This document shows positions 1 through 7,495 of a DNA stretch of 12,893 nt, piece by piece (the stretch's first letter is position 1; every line of letters starts with the position of its first letter). This stretch comes from Candidatus Sordicultor fermentans. Lineage in GTDB: Bacteria > Atribacterota > Atribacteria > Atribacterales > Caldatribacteriaceae. Both the position numbers and the translations under genes were made by a program. The notes under the pieces are model-generated. The model was not told where the DNA came from and ran no database searches. It was given only the letters and a program-made list of their open reading frames with translations. The DNA lies in contig DGDO01000054.1 of assembly GCA_002385475.1 (NCBI GenBank), positions 956 to 13,848 on the forward strand, in the 5' to 3' direction.

Positions 1-72
1 GGGGGTCATAGGGAGTTTACCACCTATAGTCGGGGTTATGAGGAGGCTTTGCCTCCTCATAGTTTGATTCAG
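1..72. repeat. Two-hairpin dispersed repeat, copy A
   Basis: The segment opens with GGGGGTCATAGGG. A short first hairpin follows (ATAGG at 8-12 with CCTAT at 23-27). A strong second hairpin spans 36-62, with a 12-bp stem closed by one G-T pair and a TTT loop. It ends in TAGTTTGATTCAG (60-72). The same order of parts (GGGGGTYATAGGG head, small hairpin, second hairpin, TAGTTTTGATTTTCAG tail) is seen at 9850-9914, and the head and first hairpin recur at 9966-9995. The copy may begin before the window. No coding potential is seen. Confidence 0.65.
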
Positions 73-226
73 TAATGGACAAATGAAAGAACAGTTGAGA
101 GAGTGACCTCGTTTTTTCTGCTTATAAATTATAAATAAAGAATAAAAAAGAGAGACTGCTACACCAAGGAATATACAAAAAACCATAATACCTTGGGAGA
201 TTACCATGTAGCTTGAAGAATGAGAC

Positions 227-240
227 TTGCTATATAGCAA
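227..240. promoter_or_regulatory. 14-bp perfect palindrome, possible protein-binding site
   Basis: TTGCTATATAGCAA is a perfect 14-bp palindrome about 50 bp upstream of the -35 box of the regulator gene. Perfect palindromes of this size next to promoters are often sites for dimeric regulators. No second copy was seen in the window, so its function is open. Confidence 0.3.
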
Positions 241-254
241 AAGAGATGGTTTCT

Positions 255-265
255 AATCGTTTTAA
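255..265. promoter_or_regulatory. Probable LacI-type operator, upstream half of an inverted pair
   Basis: AATCGTTTTAA is the exact reverse complement of TTAAAACGATT at 333-343. Both carry the central CpG usual in LacI-family operators. The two sites lie 78 bp apart and flank the promoter at 291-320. That layout would suit looping repression by a LacI-family tetramer or independent binding by dimers. The assignment rests on pattern and position only. Confidence 0.5.
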
Positions 266-290
266 CTCGTGACTTTTTTTCTGCTTACCA

Positions 291-320
291 TTGACAACTA
301 ATTTAAATATAATCTATACT
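291..320 (+). promoter_or_regulatory. Sigma70-type promoter of the lacI-type gene
   Basis: A consensus -35 box TTGACA (291-296) is separated by 18 bp from the -10 box TATACT (315-320). A second -10-like TATAAT at 308-313 is too close to the -35 box to pair with it. Transcription would start near 327, just before the operator-like site at 333-345 and about 34 nt ahead of the start codon. Confidence 0.75.
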
Positions 321-332
321 AATGTTAGTTTA

Positions 333-345
333 TTAAAACGATTTA
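333..345. promoter_or_regulatory. Probable LacI-type operator, downstream half, near the transcription start
   Basis: TAAAACGATTTA (334-345) is a near-palindrome centred on CG, with one mismatch per half-site. Its TTAAAACGATT core (333-343) matches the inverse site at 255-265 exactly. Its position just after the predicted transcription start is right for steric repression, so the regulator probably represses its own gene. A ribosome site AAGGAG (349-354) follows. Confidence 0.55.
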
Positions 346-360
346 GCTAAGGAGAAAAAC

Positions 361-1365
361 GTGTCTGTAACTATTAAAGATGTAGCAAGGCTAGCTGGTG
401 TATCCCCGGCCACAGTATCAATAGTTCTAAATGGAAAAGGTAAAGTTTCGGAAGAAACCCGGAAAAAAGTGGAAGAAGCAGCACAAAAATTGGGATATCG
501 CCCCAATATTGTAGCTCGAAGCTTAGTAAGAGGTAAAACCAATACCATTTTGCTCTGTGCTTTTATTAAAGAGCAGGAAAAACTTTCTGCTTTTTATGGA
601 GAATTGATTAACCGCCTTTTGGCTGCCATTTCTCGGGAAGGATATTACCTTCAAATAGTGGTAAAGGGAGAGTTCTTTAACGGTCACCCTTTAGATAAGC
701 GAGAGGCTCTTTTAAATATTGCCCGTAATAGTCTCTTTGAAGGTCTGGTTGTTCTTTCTCACTGGCCTATTCATTATTCTGAAGTTAGTGACTTAGTCAA
801 GGAAAACTTCCCTTTTGTCATTGTTAACCAGCGAGTGGAAGGAGAAGGAGTAAGTTATGTAGATATTGACCACTATGGTGGAGCAAAAGAAGCAGTTAAA
901 TATCTAATAGAAAAAGGTCACCGGCAGATTGCTCATCTGCGAGGTCCCAGAGAACATCGCCATGCGGAAGAGAGATACCGAGCTTATATAGACACTCTTT
1001 TAGATTTTGGTATTCCCATTAAAAAAGAGTATGTAGTAGAGGGGAATTTCCGCCGGATGAGTGGAAGAGAAGCAATGGAAAAGTTGCTTCAAATTTCTCC
1101 CCTTCCCACTGCAGTTTTTGCCGCTAACGATAAAATGGCTATCGGCGCCTTACAAGTAGCCAAAGAGAGAGGCATTAAAATTCACGACGATATCGCCATC
1201 GTCGGCTTTGATGGAATTGAAGCAGTAAAATACACTGACCCGCCCCTCCCCACAGTAGAGCAACCCTTAGGAGAGCTGGGAAAAGTTGCTGCTGAACTTT
1301 TAGTAGAGAGCATAAAAGGAGGTGAGGTAAAAAAGATAGTTTTACCTTGCCGGTTAACAGAGTAG
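361..1365 (+). CDS. LacI-family transcriptional regulator
   Basis: This is a 334-residue DNA-binding repressor of the LacI/GalR family. Residues 3-24 form the N-terminal helix-turn-helix (TIKDVARLAGVSPATVSIVL). A hinge helix follows near residues 48-58 (RPNIVARSLVRGK). The rest is a periplasmic-binding-protein-like ligand domain, which in this family usually binds a sugar or sugar phosphate. The C-terminus stops soon after the usual last strand, so it is at the short end for the family. The start is GTG at 361, supported by AAGGAG six bases upstream. Operator-like sites flank its promoter, which suggests autoregulation. It lies 153 bp upstream of, and co-directional with, a sugar-type ABC importer and a GH3 beta-glucosidase, so control of that locus by a released saccharide is the likely role. 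The effector cannot be read from sequence. Confidence 0.93.
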   Translation: MSVTIKDVARLAGVSPATVSIVLNGKGKVSEETRKKVEEAAQKLGYRPNIVARSLVRGKTNTILLCAFIKEQEKLSAFYGELINRLLAAISREGYYLQIVVKGEFFNGHPLDKREALLNIARNSLFEGLVVLSHWPIHYSEVSDLVKENFPFVIVNQRVEGEGVSYVDIDHYGGAKEAVKYLIEKGHRQIAHLRGPREHRHAEERYRAYIDTLLDFGIPIKKEYVVEGNFRRMSGREAMEKLLQISPLPTAVFAANDKMAIGALQVAKERGIKIHDDIAIVGFDGIEAVKYTDPPLPTVEQPLGELGKVAAELLVESIKGGEVKKIVLPCRLTE

Positions 1366-1459
1366 GAAGTTAACCATCTCTAGTTTTCCAAAAGGTGGAT
1401 GCATCAAAGTATAACCAGAGTAATTCCTACCAAAAAGATAGGGGGTGAGAAAAACTCAG

Positions 1460-1471
1460 AAACGACAGTTT
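1460..1471. promoter_or_regulatory. Weak candidate operator ahead of the transporter genes
   Basis: AAACGACAGTTT contains inverted AAAC/GTTT halves and shares AAACGA with the operator-like sites near the regulator gene. It lies 47 bp before the binding-protein start codon. No convincing promoter was found in 1366-1518: TATAAC at 1410-1415 and TATATT at 1494-1499 both lack a good -35 box. The transporter genes may therefore rely on an unusual promoter or on read-through from the regulator. Confidence 0.22.
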
Positions 1472-1518
1472 AAGCACAAAAAAATAACCAGATTATATTT
1501 AAAATGGAGGTGTGATTA

Positions 1519-3411
1519 GTGAAAAGAAGTTTTTCAATCTTTTTTGTGTCTTTGTTAGTACTGGTGATGGGCTTTGCCCAGGCAGGCTTTGCCCAATTAG
1601 CTGAAGATATCCCCAGAGAAAAAACATTTATTGCTGACGTATTAACAGGGAGAGTAGGTACTCCAGCTAACTTTAACGTGTTCACCACTGCCTGGAGAAA
1701 TCCGGATAGAGGCGTACAACAATTAATGCTCGAACCTCTATGGCTAGTTGATTACGTAACCGGCGAGGTCATAAACGCCTTAGCTGCAGAAGGTCCTATT
1801 TACAATGAAGACTTCACTCAGATGACGGTAAAGCTGAGAGAAGGTTGCCAGTGGAGCGATGGTGTCCCCATAACTGCAGATGACATAGTATATGGAATAG
1901 AGTTATGTATGCAGGACTCTGGGATGTCTTACAACGCCCCATTTAATTTGTATGTGGATAAAGTATATAAAACCGATGACTATACAGTAGTGTTTGAATT
2001 TAAAGAACCCAATGCTCGATTCCATGCTAACTTTATAGACAGATGGGGTGGATGGAGACCTTTCCCCAAACACATTTTTGAAGAAGCAGAAGATCCTCTA
2101 TCCTTTGATTTTAACCCTCCCATAAGCAGTGGCCCATATGTGCTCAAAGATTTTGATCAGGCAGGTTACTGGACTCTCTGGGAGCGAAGAGAAGATTGGG
2201 ACAAAACCCCCACTGGAATATTGTACGGTATGCCCCAACCTGAATATGTGCTTTTCTACTACTATGGAGATGCAGCAAACAAAGTAATCGCTCAAGCAAA
2301 TCACAACTTAGATATGACCGATTTAACTATGGAAGCATTCCGGGCAATATTAGAGAGAAACGAATATTCAAGAGGCTACAGAAAAGAATACCCCTGGGTG
2401 GTTAATGTGGATCCTTGCATGACAGGTTTAACTCTCAACAATGACGTATCCCCATTCGACCTGAAAGATGTCAGATGGGCTTTAACTCTGGCGATAGATA
2501 TAGTAGACTACATTGGAATAGCTTTTGATGGAGCGGCTCCTATGGGAGTCCTACATGTGCCTCCTACACCTGTATATCAGGAATGGTACTATAAACCCCT
2601 AGAAGAGTGGCTAAAGAACCTCACCTTAGATATAGAAATTGATGGTGAGCCTTTCAAACCTTATGACCCTGAGGCACCCTTCCGACTTGTTGAATATGTA
2701 AAAGAGAGAGGCTACGATGTACCAAAAGAGCCTGAAGCAATCAGAGAGATGTTTGGACCGGGATGGTGGAAATATGCTCCTGATGTGGCAGAGCAATTAC
2801 TACTCAGAAATGGATTTACAAAAGATGCAAACGGGAAATGGCTCCTGCCTGATGGAACTCCCTGGAAAATCGCTATAACTGCTCATCCCAGCCCCTCACA
2901 CCCTCAACATCGTAACTCACTCGCTGCCGCTCAGCAGTGGAGAAACTTTGGAATTGATGTAACTGTGAATCCCTCAGAAGCTTATGCAGCATTAGCTCAA
3001 ACCGGGGATTATGTAGTAAATGATAACTGGCCGGCGATAGAGCCCTGGGGAGGACATCCTGATCTCTATCGAGTGCTGAGCCCTTTCCGGACTTCCTACT
3101 ATAGACCCATTGGCGAACAAGCAGTTGGTCATTCTTCGAGATGGTACAACGAGAAGTTGGACAAAGTTATAGAAGAAATGGAAAAAGTTGATTGGGACAG
3201 CGATAAAAACCTGCAGCTGGGAATGGAAGGTTTAAAAATTTTAGTTGAAGAAATGCCCACCATTCCCACGTTTGGTTATCCAGGAGTGGTAGCCTGGGAT
3301 GAATATTACTGGACCAACTATCCTGGTGCTGAAAATCCCTACACTCAGCCATACCATCACTGGCCCAACTTCAAATATATGCTTCCCTTCTTAAGACCTG
3401 TAGAAAGATAA
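1519..3411 (+). CDS. ABC transporter substrate-binding protein, family 5 (oligopeptide/oligosaccharide type)
   Basis: This is a 630-residue extracytoplasmic solute receptor of the SBP_bac_5 (DppA/OppA-like) family. Residues 1-25 form a signal peptide: a KR start, a hydrophobic core and likely cleavage after AQA or GFAQ. There is no lipobox Cys, so the protein is probably released or held non-covalently instead of lipid-anchored. The family motif around residues 110-125 (EGCQWSDGVPITADDIVYG) is clear. I count about 24 tryptophans, plus many tyrosines, which fits sugar stacking. Thermotoga uses family 5 proteins of this length to bind beta-glucosides and other oligosaccharides. The start is GTG at 1519, with GGAGGTG (1506-1512) six bases upstream. 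It precedes two permeases, two ATPases and a GH3 glycosidase, so import of a beta-linked oligosaccharide is the best guess. An oligopeptide ligand cannot be excluded. Confidence 0.92.
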   Translation: MKRSFSIFFVSLLVLVMGFAQAGFAQLAEDIPREKTFIADVLTGRVGTPANFNVFTTAWRNPDRGVQQLMLEPLWLVDYVTGEVINALAAEGPIYNEDFTQMTVKLREGCQWSDGVPITADDIVYGIELCMQDSGMSYNAPFNLYVDKVYKTDDYTVVFEFKEPNARFHANFIDRWGGWRPFPKHIFEEAEDPLSFDFNPPISSGPYVLKDFDQAGYWTLWERREDWDKTPTGILYGMPQPEYVLFYYYGDAANKVIAQANHNLDMTDLTMEAFRAILERNEYSRGYRKEYPWVVNVDPCMTGLTLNNDVSPFDLKDVRWALTLAIDIVDYIGIAFDGAAPMGVLHVPPTPVYQEWYYKPLEEWLKNLTLDIEIDGEPFKPYDPEAPFRLVEYVKERGYDVPKEPEAIREMFGPGWWKYAPDVAEQLLLRNGFTKDANGKWLLPDGTPWKIAITAHPSPSHPQHRNSLAAAQQWRNFGIDVTVNPSEAYAALAQTGDYVVNDNWPAIEPWGGHPDLYRVLSPFRTSYYRPIGEQAVGHSSRWYNEKLDKVIEEMEKVDWDSDKNLQLGMEGLKILVEEMPTIPTFGYPGVVAWDEYYWTNYPGAENPYTQPYHHWPNFKYMLPFLRPVER

Positions 3412-3420
3412 AATCTGATA

Positions 3421-3454
3421 CCTTACCAGTGCCCCGGACGGGGCACTGGTAAGG
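3421..3454 (+). terminator. Intercistronic hairpin between binding protein and permease genes
   Basis: A perfect 15-bp stem (3421-3435 with 3440-3454) closes on a GGAC loop. It begins 10 nt after the binding-protein stop and ends about 10 nt before the ribosome site of the first permease. No T-run follows, so it is not a standard intrinsic terminator. Strong hairpins in this place often protect the 3' end of binding-protein mRNA and hold permease expression lower, as known for maltose-type operons. That role is inferred here. Confidence 0.7.
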
Positions 3455-3475
3455 GTAAGTTTAGAGGTGGGGTCC

Positions 3476-4483
3476 GTGCTATTTTTTAAGAGATACTTAT
3501 TACCAAGAATAGTTCAGTTTTTAGTAGTAGTTTTTGTAGGGATAACTATAGTTTTTATAGTACCGAGGCTAACTCCTGTTGATCCCGTTCAACAAGTTAT
3601 CAATCGAATAACCGCGCAAGGTGCCTTCCTGGATCCCGCTGCGGTTGATAGTATGCGAAAATCACTAACTGAGTTGTATGGTTTAGAAGGCAGCATGCTT
3701 CAGCAATATTTCGCTTTTTGGGGGAGGTTGTTTCGAGGTGATTTCGGCCCTTCCTTATTCCAGTTTCCTATCCCTGTCACTCAACTGATAATGACCTCTC
3801 TACCCTGGACAGCGGGGTTACTGATTTCTACCACCCTGATTTCCTGGATAGTGGGCAACCTCCTGGGAGGATTGGCAGGATATTTCAAAGATAGAAGATG
3901 GGCAAAAGTACTGGATAACATATCTATGGTTATAAGACCTATACCCTACTATATATTTGCTCTGTTGCTTCTTATACTGTTTGCTTACCTCTTCCCCATT
4001 TTCCCTTCCGCGGGAGGCTACTCGGTGGGAAGGAGAATAGGCTTCAACTGGGCTTTTATTTCTGATGTTCTGAAACACTCTTTTCTCCCTGCCACTTCTT
4101 TAGTAGTTCTGGGAATAGCAGCAAACTTTATGACTATGAAGCTTATAGTTTCAAATATAGTAGCAGAAGACTACGTTATGTATGCCAAAGCGGGAGGGCT
4201 TAAAGAATCAAAAATAGCTTTCAAGTATGTACTAAAAAATGGATTGTTACCCCAGATAACCGGCTTAGCTTTATCTCTGGGACAAATATTTGGAGGAGCT
4301 TTGATAACCGAAATAGTGTTTTCCTATCCTGGAATAGGAACTTTAGTATATGGAGCCATCAACTCTGGGGATTACAACCTGATAATGGGTGTAACTTCTC
4401 TCTCAGTTATAGGGATAGCAGGAGCAACGTTGATAATCGATCTCCTATACCCCCTCTTTGATCCACGAATAAGACATAGATGA
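3476..4483 (+). CDS. ABC transporter permease, DppB/OppB type
   Basis: This inner-membrane permease forms half of the translocation channel. It shows six predicted membrane segments: one near the N-terminus (about residues 12-32), a periplasmic loop of about 70 residues typical of DppB, then five more. The cytoplasmic coupling loop that contacts the ATPases carries the EAA-type motif EDYVMYAKAGGLKESKI, followed by a conserved EIVFSYPGIGTLVYGAI segment. I chose GTG at 3476 (335 aa) because GAGGTG at 3464-3469 sits six bases upstream. An in-frame GTG at 3467 would add three residues but would overlap that ribosome site. It follows the intercistronic hairpin and is separated by one base or by 10 bases from the next permease, depending on that gene's start. 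Family members move di- and oligopeptides or oligosaccharides; context favours saccharides. Confidence 0.92.
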   Translation: MLFFKRYLLPRIVQFLVVVFVGITIVFIVPRLTPVDPVQQVINRITAQGAFLDPAAVDSMRKSLTELYGLEGSMLQQYFAFWGRLFRGDFGPSLFQFPIPVTQLIMTSLPWTAGLLISTTLISWIVGNLLGGLAGYFKDRRWAKVLDNISMVIRPIPYYIFALLLLILFAYLFPIFPSAGGYSVGRRIGFNWAFISDVLKHSFLPATSLVVLGIAANFMTMKLIVSNIVAEDYVMYAKAGGLKESKIAFKYVLKNGLLPQITGLALSLGQIFGGALITEIVFSYPGIGTLVYGAINSGDYNLIMGVTSLSVIGIAGATLIIDLLYPLFDPRIRHR

Positions 4484-4493
4484 GGTGACTGCC

Positions 4494-5354
4494 TTGGAAT
4501 CTTTTAAAGAACTGATGAAAGATGGGAGATTCAAATTTGCTTTCATAGTGATATGTGTTCTTGCTCTTATGTCTATCCTTTCTTTCTTTTCTCCCTATAA
4601 TCCTCTTAAATGGAATGTAGTGCCTCGAGACCTGCCGCCACGCTGGCCTCACATATTGGGAACTACCTCCCAGGGACAGGACTTATTCTGGCAATCTACT
4701 TTTGCCATAAGGAATTCACTGATCATAGCCCTGATAGCTTCATCAATATCGAGAGTAATCGCAGTAATAGTGGGGTTAATAGCCGGATATAAAGGAGGAA
4801 AAGTGGATACCATTCTTATGTCCATAAACGATAGTTTTGTAGTCATGCCTCTTTTGCCCATTCTCATACTGATAGCTTCGGTGATGAGAGAGAACTTAAC
4901 GATGGTAACTTTAGGACTGATACTGAGTTTATTCGGATGGGCCTGGGATGCCAGGGTTATAAGGTCTCAGATACTGAGCTTAAGAGAAAGGGAGTTCACG
5001 TACACAGCGATATTGTCGGGCACCAGAACTTTTAGCCTGGTAATTAAAGAGTATTTCCCTTTCATAATACCGATAATCTTTTCTACAGTGATAAACAACA
5101 TGATATGGGCAATAGGAATGGAAGTAACGCTGGCCATATTAGGTTTGACTAACATAGAAGTGCCTACCATAGGCACTATGATTCACTGGGCGGTTAATTA
5201 CCAATCTATGCTCCTCGGGTACTGGTGGTGGATATTGACACCAGTCGTAATATCTATATTGCTATTCGTAGCTTTATATTTACTTTCCAGCAGTTTAAGT
5301 GAGTATCTTGACCCCCGAACCAGAATTCAAAGAATTGGAAAAGCAGGACAATAA
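4494..5354 (+). CDS. ABC transporter permease, DppC/OppC type
   Basis: This is the second membrane subunit of the importer. An N-terminal membrane segment (FAFIVICVLALMSILSFFS) is followed by the DppC-type extracytoplasmic stretch with HILGTTSQGQDLFWQ, the family's 'LGTDxxGRD' region in a diverged form. About five further membrane segments come next. The coupling loop (REREFTYTAILSGTRTFSLV) is a degenerate EAA motif that keeps the Gly. The start is uncertain. TTG at 4494 has a good GAGGTG ribosome site (4482-4487) six bases upstream and gives 287 aa. GTG at 4485 gives 290 residues including the start but lies inside that site. I prefer TTG. The gene is co-transcribed with its neighbours, and the following ATPase begins 2 bp after its stop. 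Confidence 0.9.
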   Translation: MESFKELMKDGRFKFAFIVICVLALMSILSFFSPYNPLKWNVVPRDLPPRWPHILGTTSQGQDLFWQSTFAIRNSLIIALIASSISRVIAVIVGLIAGYKGGKVDTILMSINDSFVVMPLLPILILIASVMRENLTMVTLGLILSLFGWAWDARVIRSQILSLREREFTYTAILSGTRTFSLVIKEYFPFIIPIIFSTVINNMIWAIGMEVTLAILGLTNIEVPTIGTMIHWAVNYQSMLLGYWWWILTPVVISILLFVALYLLSSSLSEYLDPRTRIQRIGKAGQ

Positions 5355-5356
5355 AA

Positions 5357-6352
5357 ATGGATATCTTGAAAACAGAAAATTTAAAATCTTATTATATCCT
5401 GGAGATGGGAGAAACAAAAAAAGAAGTAAAAGCGGTAAATGACGTAACTATTAATATCCATGAAGATGAAATATACGGGATAGCCGGAGAAAGTGGCTGC
5501 GGGAAAAGTACATTTCTAAAAACCATATGTAAATTAGTAGAGCCACCCTTGAGGATGATAGGAGGAACTATATACTACCAGATAGACGGGAAATATGTAG
5601 AGATAACCGAAATAAAAGAGGAAGACTTCAGAAAACTACGATGGAAATATATATCTTACATTCCTCAGGGTTCCATGAACGCCTTAAATCCTATAATAAG
5701 AATCAGAGAGTCATTCAAAGATTTCTTCACTGCCCATCAGAAAATAGAAAATGAGGAGAGAGATTTTGAGGAACCATTAAAAAAACACCTATCAGCCCTG
5801 GGATTGCCAGTGAGAGTCTTAAAATCTTATCCTCATCAACTCTCAGGAGGAATGAGACAGAGAACTACCATTGCCTTAGCTACTATTTTGAAACCCAGAA
5901 TAATAGTGGCTGATGAGCCCACCACTGCCCTCGACGTAGTAGCTCAAAGAGCAGTGATACAGCTCTTGAAAGATATTCAAAAATTACAGAAAAACACGAT
6001 AATTTTAGTCACCCACGATATGGCAGTGCATGCCAATATTACAGACAGAATAGGAATAATGTATGCTGGTATGTTTGTAGAAGAAGCCAGGACTGATGAT
6101 ATATTTGAAAATCCTCTTCATCCCTACACTAAATTTTTAATTGCTTCTCTTCCCAAAATGGGAGACAAAACCTATAAGCCCAGTGTACCAGGTGTTCCAC
6201 CGTCGCTCTCTAACTTGCCACCAGGGTGTCCTTTCCATCCTCGATGCCCTTATGTCATGGATATCTGCAAAAAAGAAATACCACAGCTGGTGGAGTTGAA
6301 CACCGAGCATAAATCAGCCTGTTTCTTGAATTCCAAGGAGAGAGTAGAATGA
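5357..6352 (+). CDS. ABC transporter ATP-binding protein, DppD/OppD type
   Basis: This is one of two ATPases that power the importer, 331 residues long. Walker A is GESGCGKST (44-52), the Q-loop Gln is at 104, the signature is LSGGM (162-166), Walker B ends in DE at 186-187, and the switch His is at 220. The C-terminal oligopeptide-transporter domain (about 250-325) has ENPLHPYTKFLIASLP and four cysteines at 291, 297, 304 and 322 (CX5CX6CX17C). In some DppD proteins this motif binds a [4Fe-4S] cluster. The start ATG lies 2 bp after the permease stop, with only a modest AGGA (5345-5348). Its stop overlaps the next start codon as ATGA. Substrate is set by the binding protein, not by this subunit. 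Confidence 0.93.
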   Translation: MDILKTENLKSYYILEMGETKKEVKAVNDVTINIHEDEIYGIAGESGCGKSTFLKTICKLVEPPLRMIGGTIYYQIDGKYVEITEIKEEDFRKLRWKYISYIPQGSMNALNPIIRIRESFKDFFTAHQKIENEERDFEEPLKKHLSALGLPVRVLKSYPHQLSGGMRQRTTIALATILKPRIIVADEPTTALDVVAQRAVIQLLKDIQKLQKNTIILVTHDMAVHANITDRIGIMYAGMFVEEARTDDIFENPLHPYTKFLIASLPKMGDKTYKPSVPGVPPSLSNLPPGCPFHPRCPYVMDICKKEIPQLVELNTEHKSACFLNSKERVE

Positions 6353-7350
6353 ACAGGAAAAACGATAATCCAGAAAAAGAGATAGAAAAAGAAGGGCTAA
6401 TAAAAGCGAAAAAATTACAAAAGGTGTTTGTTGTAGGAGGGGGATTTGCCCGGAGCAGGCTTCTGGCAGTGGATGATGTATCCTTCCAGGTGAACAAAAA
6501 TGAAATATTCACTTTAGCTGGAGAAAGTGGCTGCGGGAAAACAACAGTATCAAAGATCCTTTTAGGCTTTCTCGAACCCACCCAGGGAGAAGTATACTAC
6601 AGAGACAAAAACATACTCGAACTCCAAAAATGGGAAGAAAAGAAGCAATTTATGAAAGAAGTGCAATCCATATTTCAAAATCCTTTTGAAACTTTCAATC
6701 CCTTGAGGAAAGTAGACAGTTATTTGCACGATACTGCCAAAAACTTTGGGATGAACGGGAAAAAGAGAGACAAGAAAGCCGTAGAAGAGGCTCTCCAATC
6801 AGTGGGGTTGGGTATGGAAGAAGTACAGGGAAGATATCCCAGTGAATTCTCTGGAGGACAGCTCCAGAGAATATCCATAGCCCGGGCATTAATAACTAAA
6901 CCATCTCTTTTAGTAGCTGATGAGCCGGTCTCTATGGTGGATGCTTCACTGAGAATGTCAATAGTTAACCTCTTCAAAGAGTTAAGAGATGAGTACAGTG
7001 TCAGTGTTTTATACATAACCCACGACCTTGCCACCGCTTATTATGTGAGCGATAGAATAGGAATAATGTTTCGAGGAAACATAGTAGAAATGGGTGATGT
7101 AGAGGAAGTGCTGATGAATCCCAAACATCCCTATACCCAGATGCTAAAGGAATCCATACCAGAAGCTGACCCCAAGAAAAAATGGACAGAAAGGGTGAGT
7201 ATAACCGAACTGGAAACTGAAGAGTATATGAGGAAAGGATGCAAGTTTGCCGGGAGATGCCCATTTGTTGAAGAGAAATGTAAAGACTTCATGCCAGAAG
7301 AATTTTTTGTTGATGGAAGAATGGTGAGATGCTGGCTATATGAAAAGTAA
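6349..7350 (+). CDS. ABC transporter ATP-binding protein, DppF/OppF type
   Basis: This is the partner ATPase, 333 residues long. Walker A is GESGCGKTT (58-66), the Q-loop Gln is at 110, the signature is FSGGQ (167-171), Walker B ends in DE at 191-192, and the switch His is at 225. An N-terminal charged extension of about 20 residues precedes the nucleotide-binding fold. The C-terminal domain has NPKHPYTQML and four cysteines at 298, 304, 311 and 328 (CX5CX6CX16C), nearly the same spacing as in the sister ATPase. The start ATG overlaps the previous stop by four bases (ATGA at 6349-6352), with AAGGAG at 6335-6340. The overlap suggests translational coupling and equal dosage of the two ATPases. 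A 145-bp gap separates it from the GH3 gene. Confidence 0.93.
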   Translation: MNRKNDNPEKEIEKEGLIKAKKLQKVFVVGGGFARSRLLAVDDVSFQVNKNEIFTLAGESGCGKTTVSKILLGFLEPTQGEVYYRDKNILELQKWEEKKQFMKEVQSIFQNPFETFNPLRKVDSYLHDTAKNFGMNGKKRDKKAVEEALQSVGLGMEEVQGRYPSEFSGGQLQRISIARALITKPSLLVADEPVSMVDASLRMSIVNLFKELRDEYSVSVLYITHDLATAYYVSDRIGIMFRGNIVEMGDVEEVLMNPKHPYTQMLKESIPEADPKKKWTERVSITELETEEYMRKGCKFAGRCPFVEEKCKDFMPEEFFVDGRMVRCWLYEK

Positions 7351-7401
7351 AACAAACAGAACCACCATACTTCCAGGTATTGGTAATTTTCAAAAAATTA
7401 G

Positions 7402-7459
7402 CAATAAATTATTGTAGCAGCGAAGAGCCTTCTTCAGTCGGAGAAAAATAGGCTAGAAT
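7402..7459 (+). promoter_or_regulatory. Gap before the GH3 gene: palindrome and possible -10 box
   Basis: The gap 7351-7495 holds CAATAAATTATTG (7402-7414), a perfect inverted repeat of 6+1+6, and a -10-like TAGAAT (7454-7459) with only a weak -35 candidate (TCTTCA, 7431-7436, 17-bp spacing). A separate promoter for the glycosidase is possible but not certain. No terminator was seen, so read-through from the transporter genes is equally likely. Confidence 0.28.
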
Positions 7460-7495
7460 GCTCTGCTCTAAATCACCCAATAGGAGGTTAGTTAT

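Larger units (their letters stand above)
112..287. repeat. 13-bp direct repeat flanking upstream DNA of the lacI-type gene
   Basis: TTTTTTCTGCTTA occurs at 112-124 and again at 275-287. Each copy is preceded by a GTGAC motif and a CTCG motif in different order (GTGACCTCG and CTCGTGAC). The second copy ends just before the -35 box of the regulator promoter. This may be a local duplication of upstream DNA or chance in T-rich sequence. Bases 73-290 otherwise hold no gene that I can support. Confidence 0.35.

Noticed and set aside
3421..3454. Hairpin after the binding-protein gene as a full intrinsic terminator
   Set aside because: There is no T-run after the stem, and the next gene of the same system starts within about 20 bases. 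A partial processing or stabilising role fits better.
6255..6581. 108-residue minus-strand frame across the junction of the two ATPase genes
   Set aside because: It lies wholly opposite two well-supported ATPase genes with complete Walker and signature motifs, and has no sign of its own promoter or ribosome site.
6720..7034. 104-residue minus-strand frame inside the second ATPase gene
   Set aside because: It is antisense to conserved ATPase coding sequence, and its composition is that of a reverse-strand shadow.
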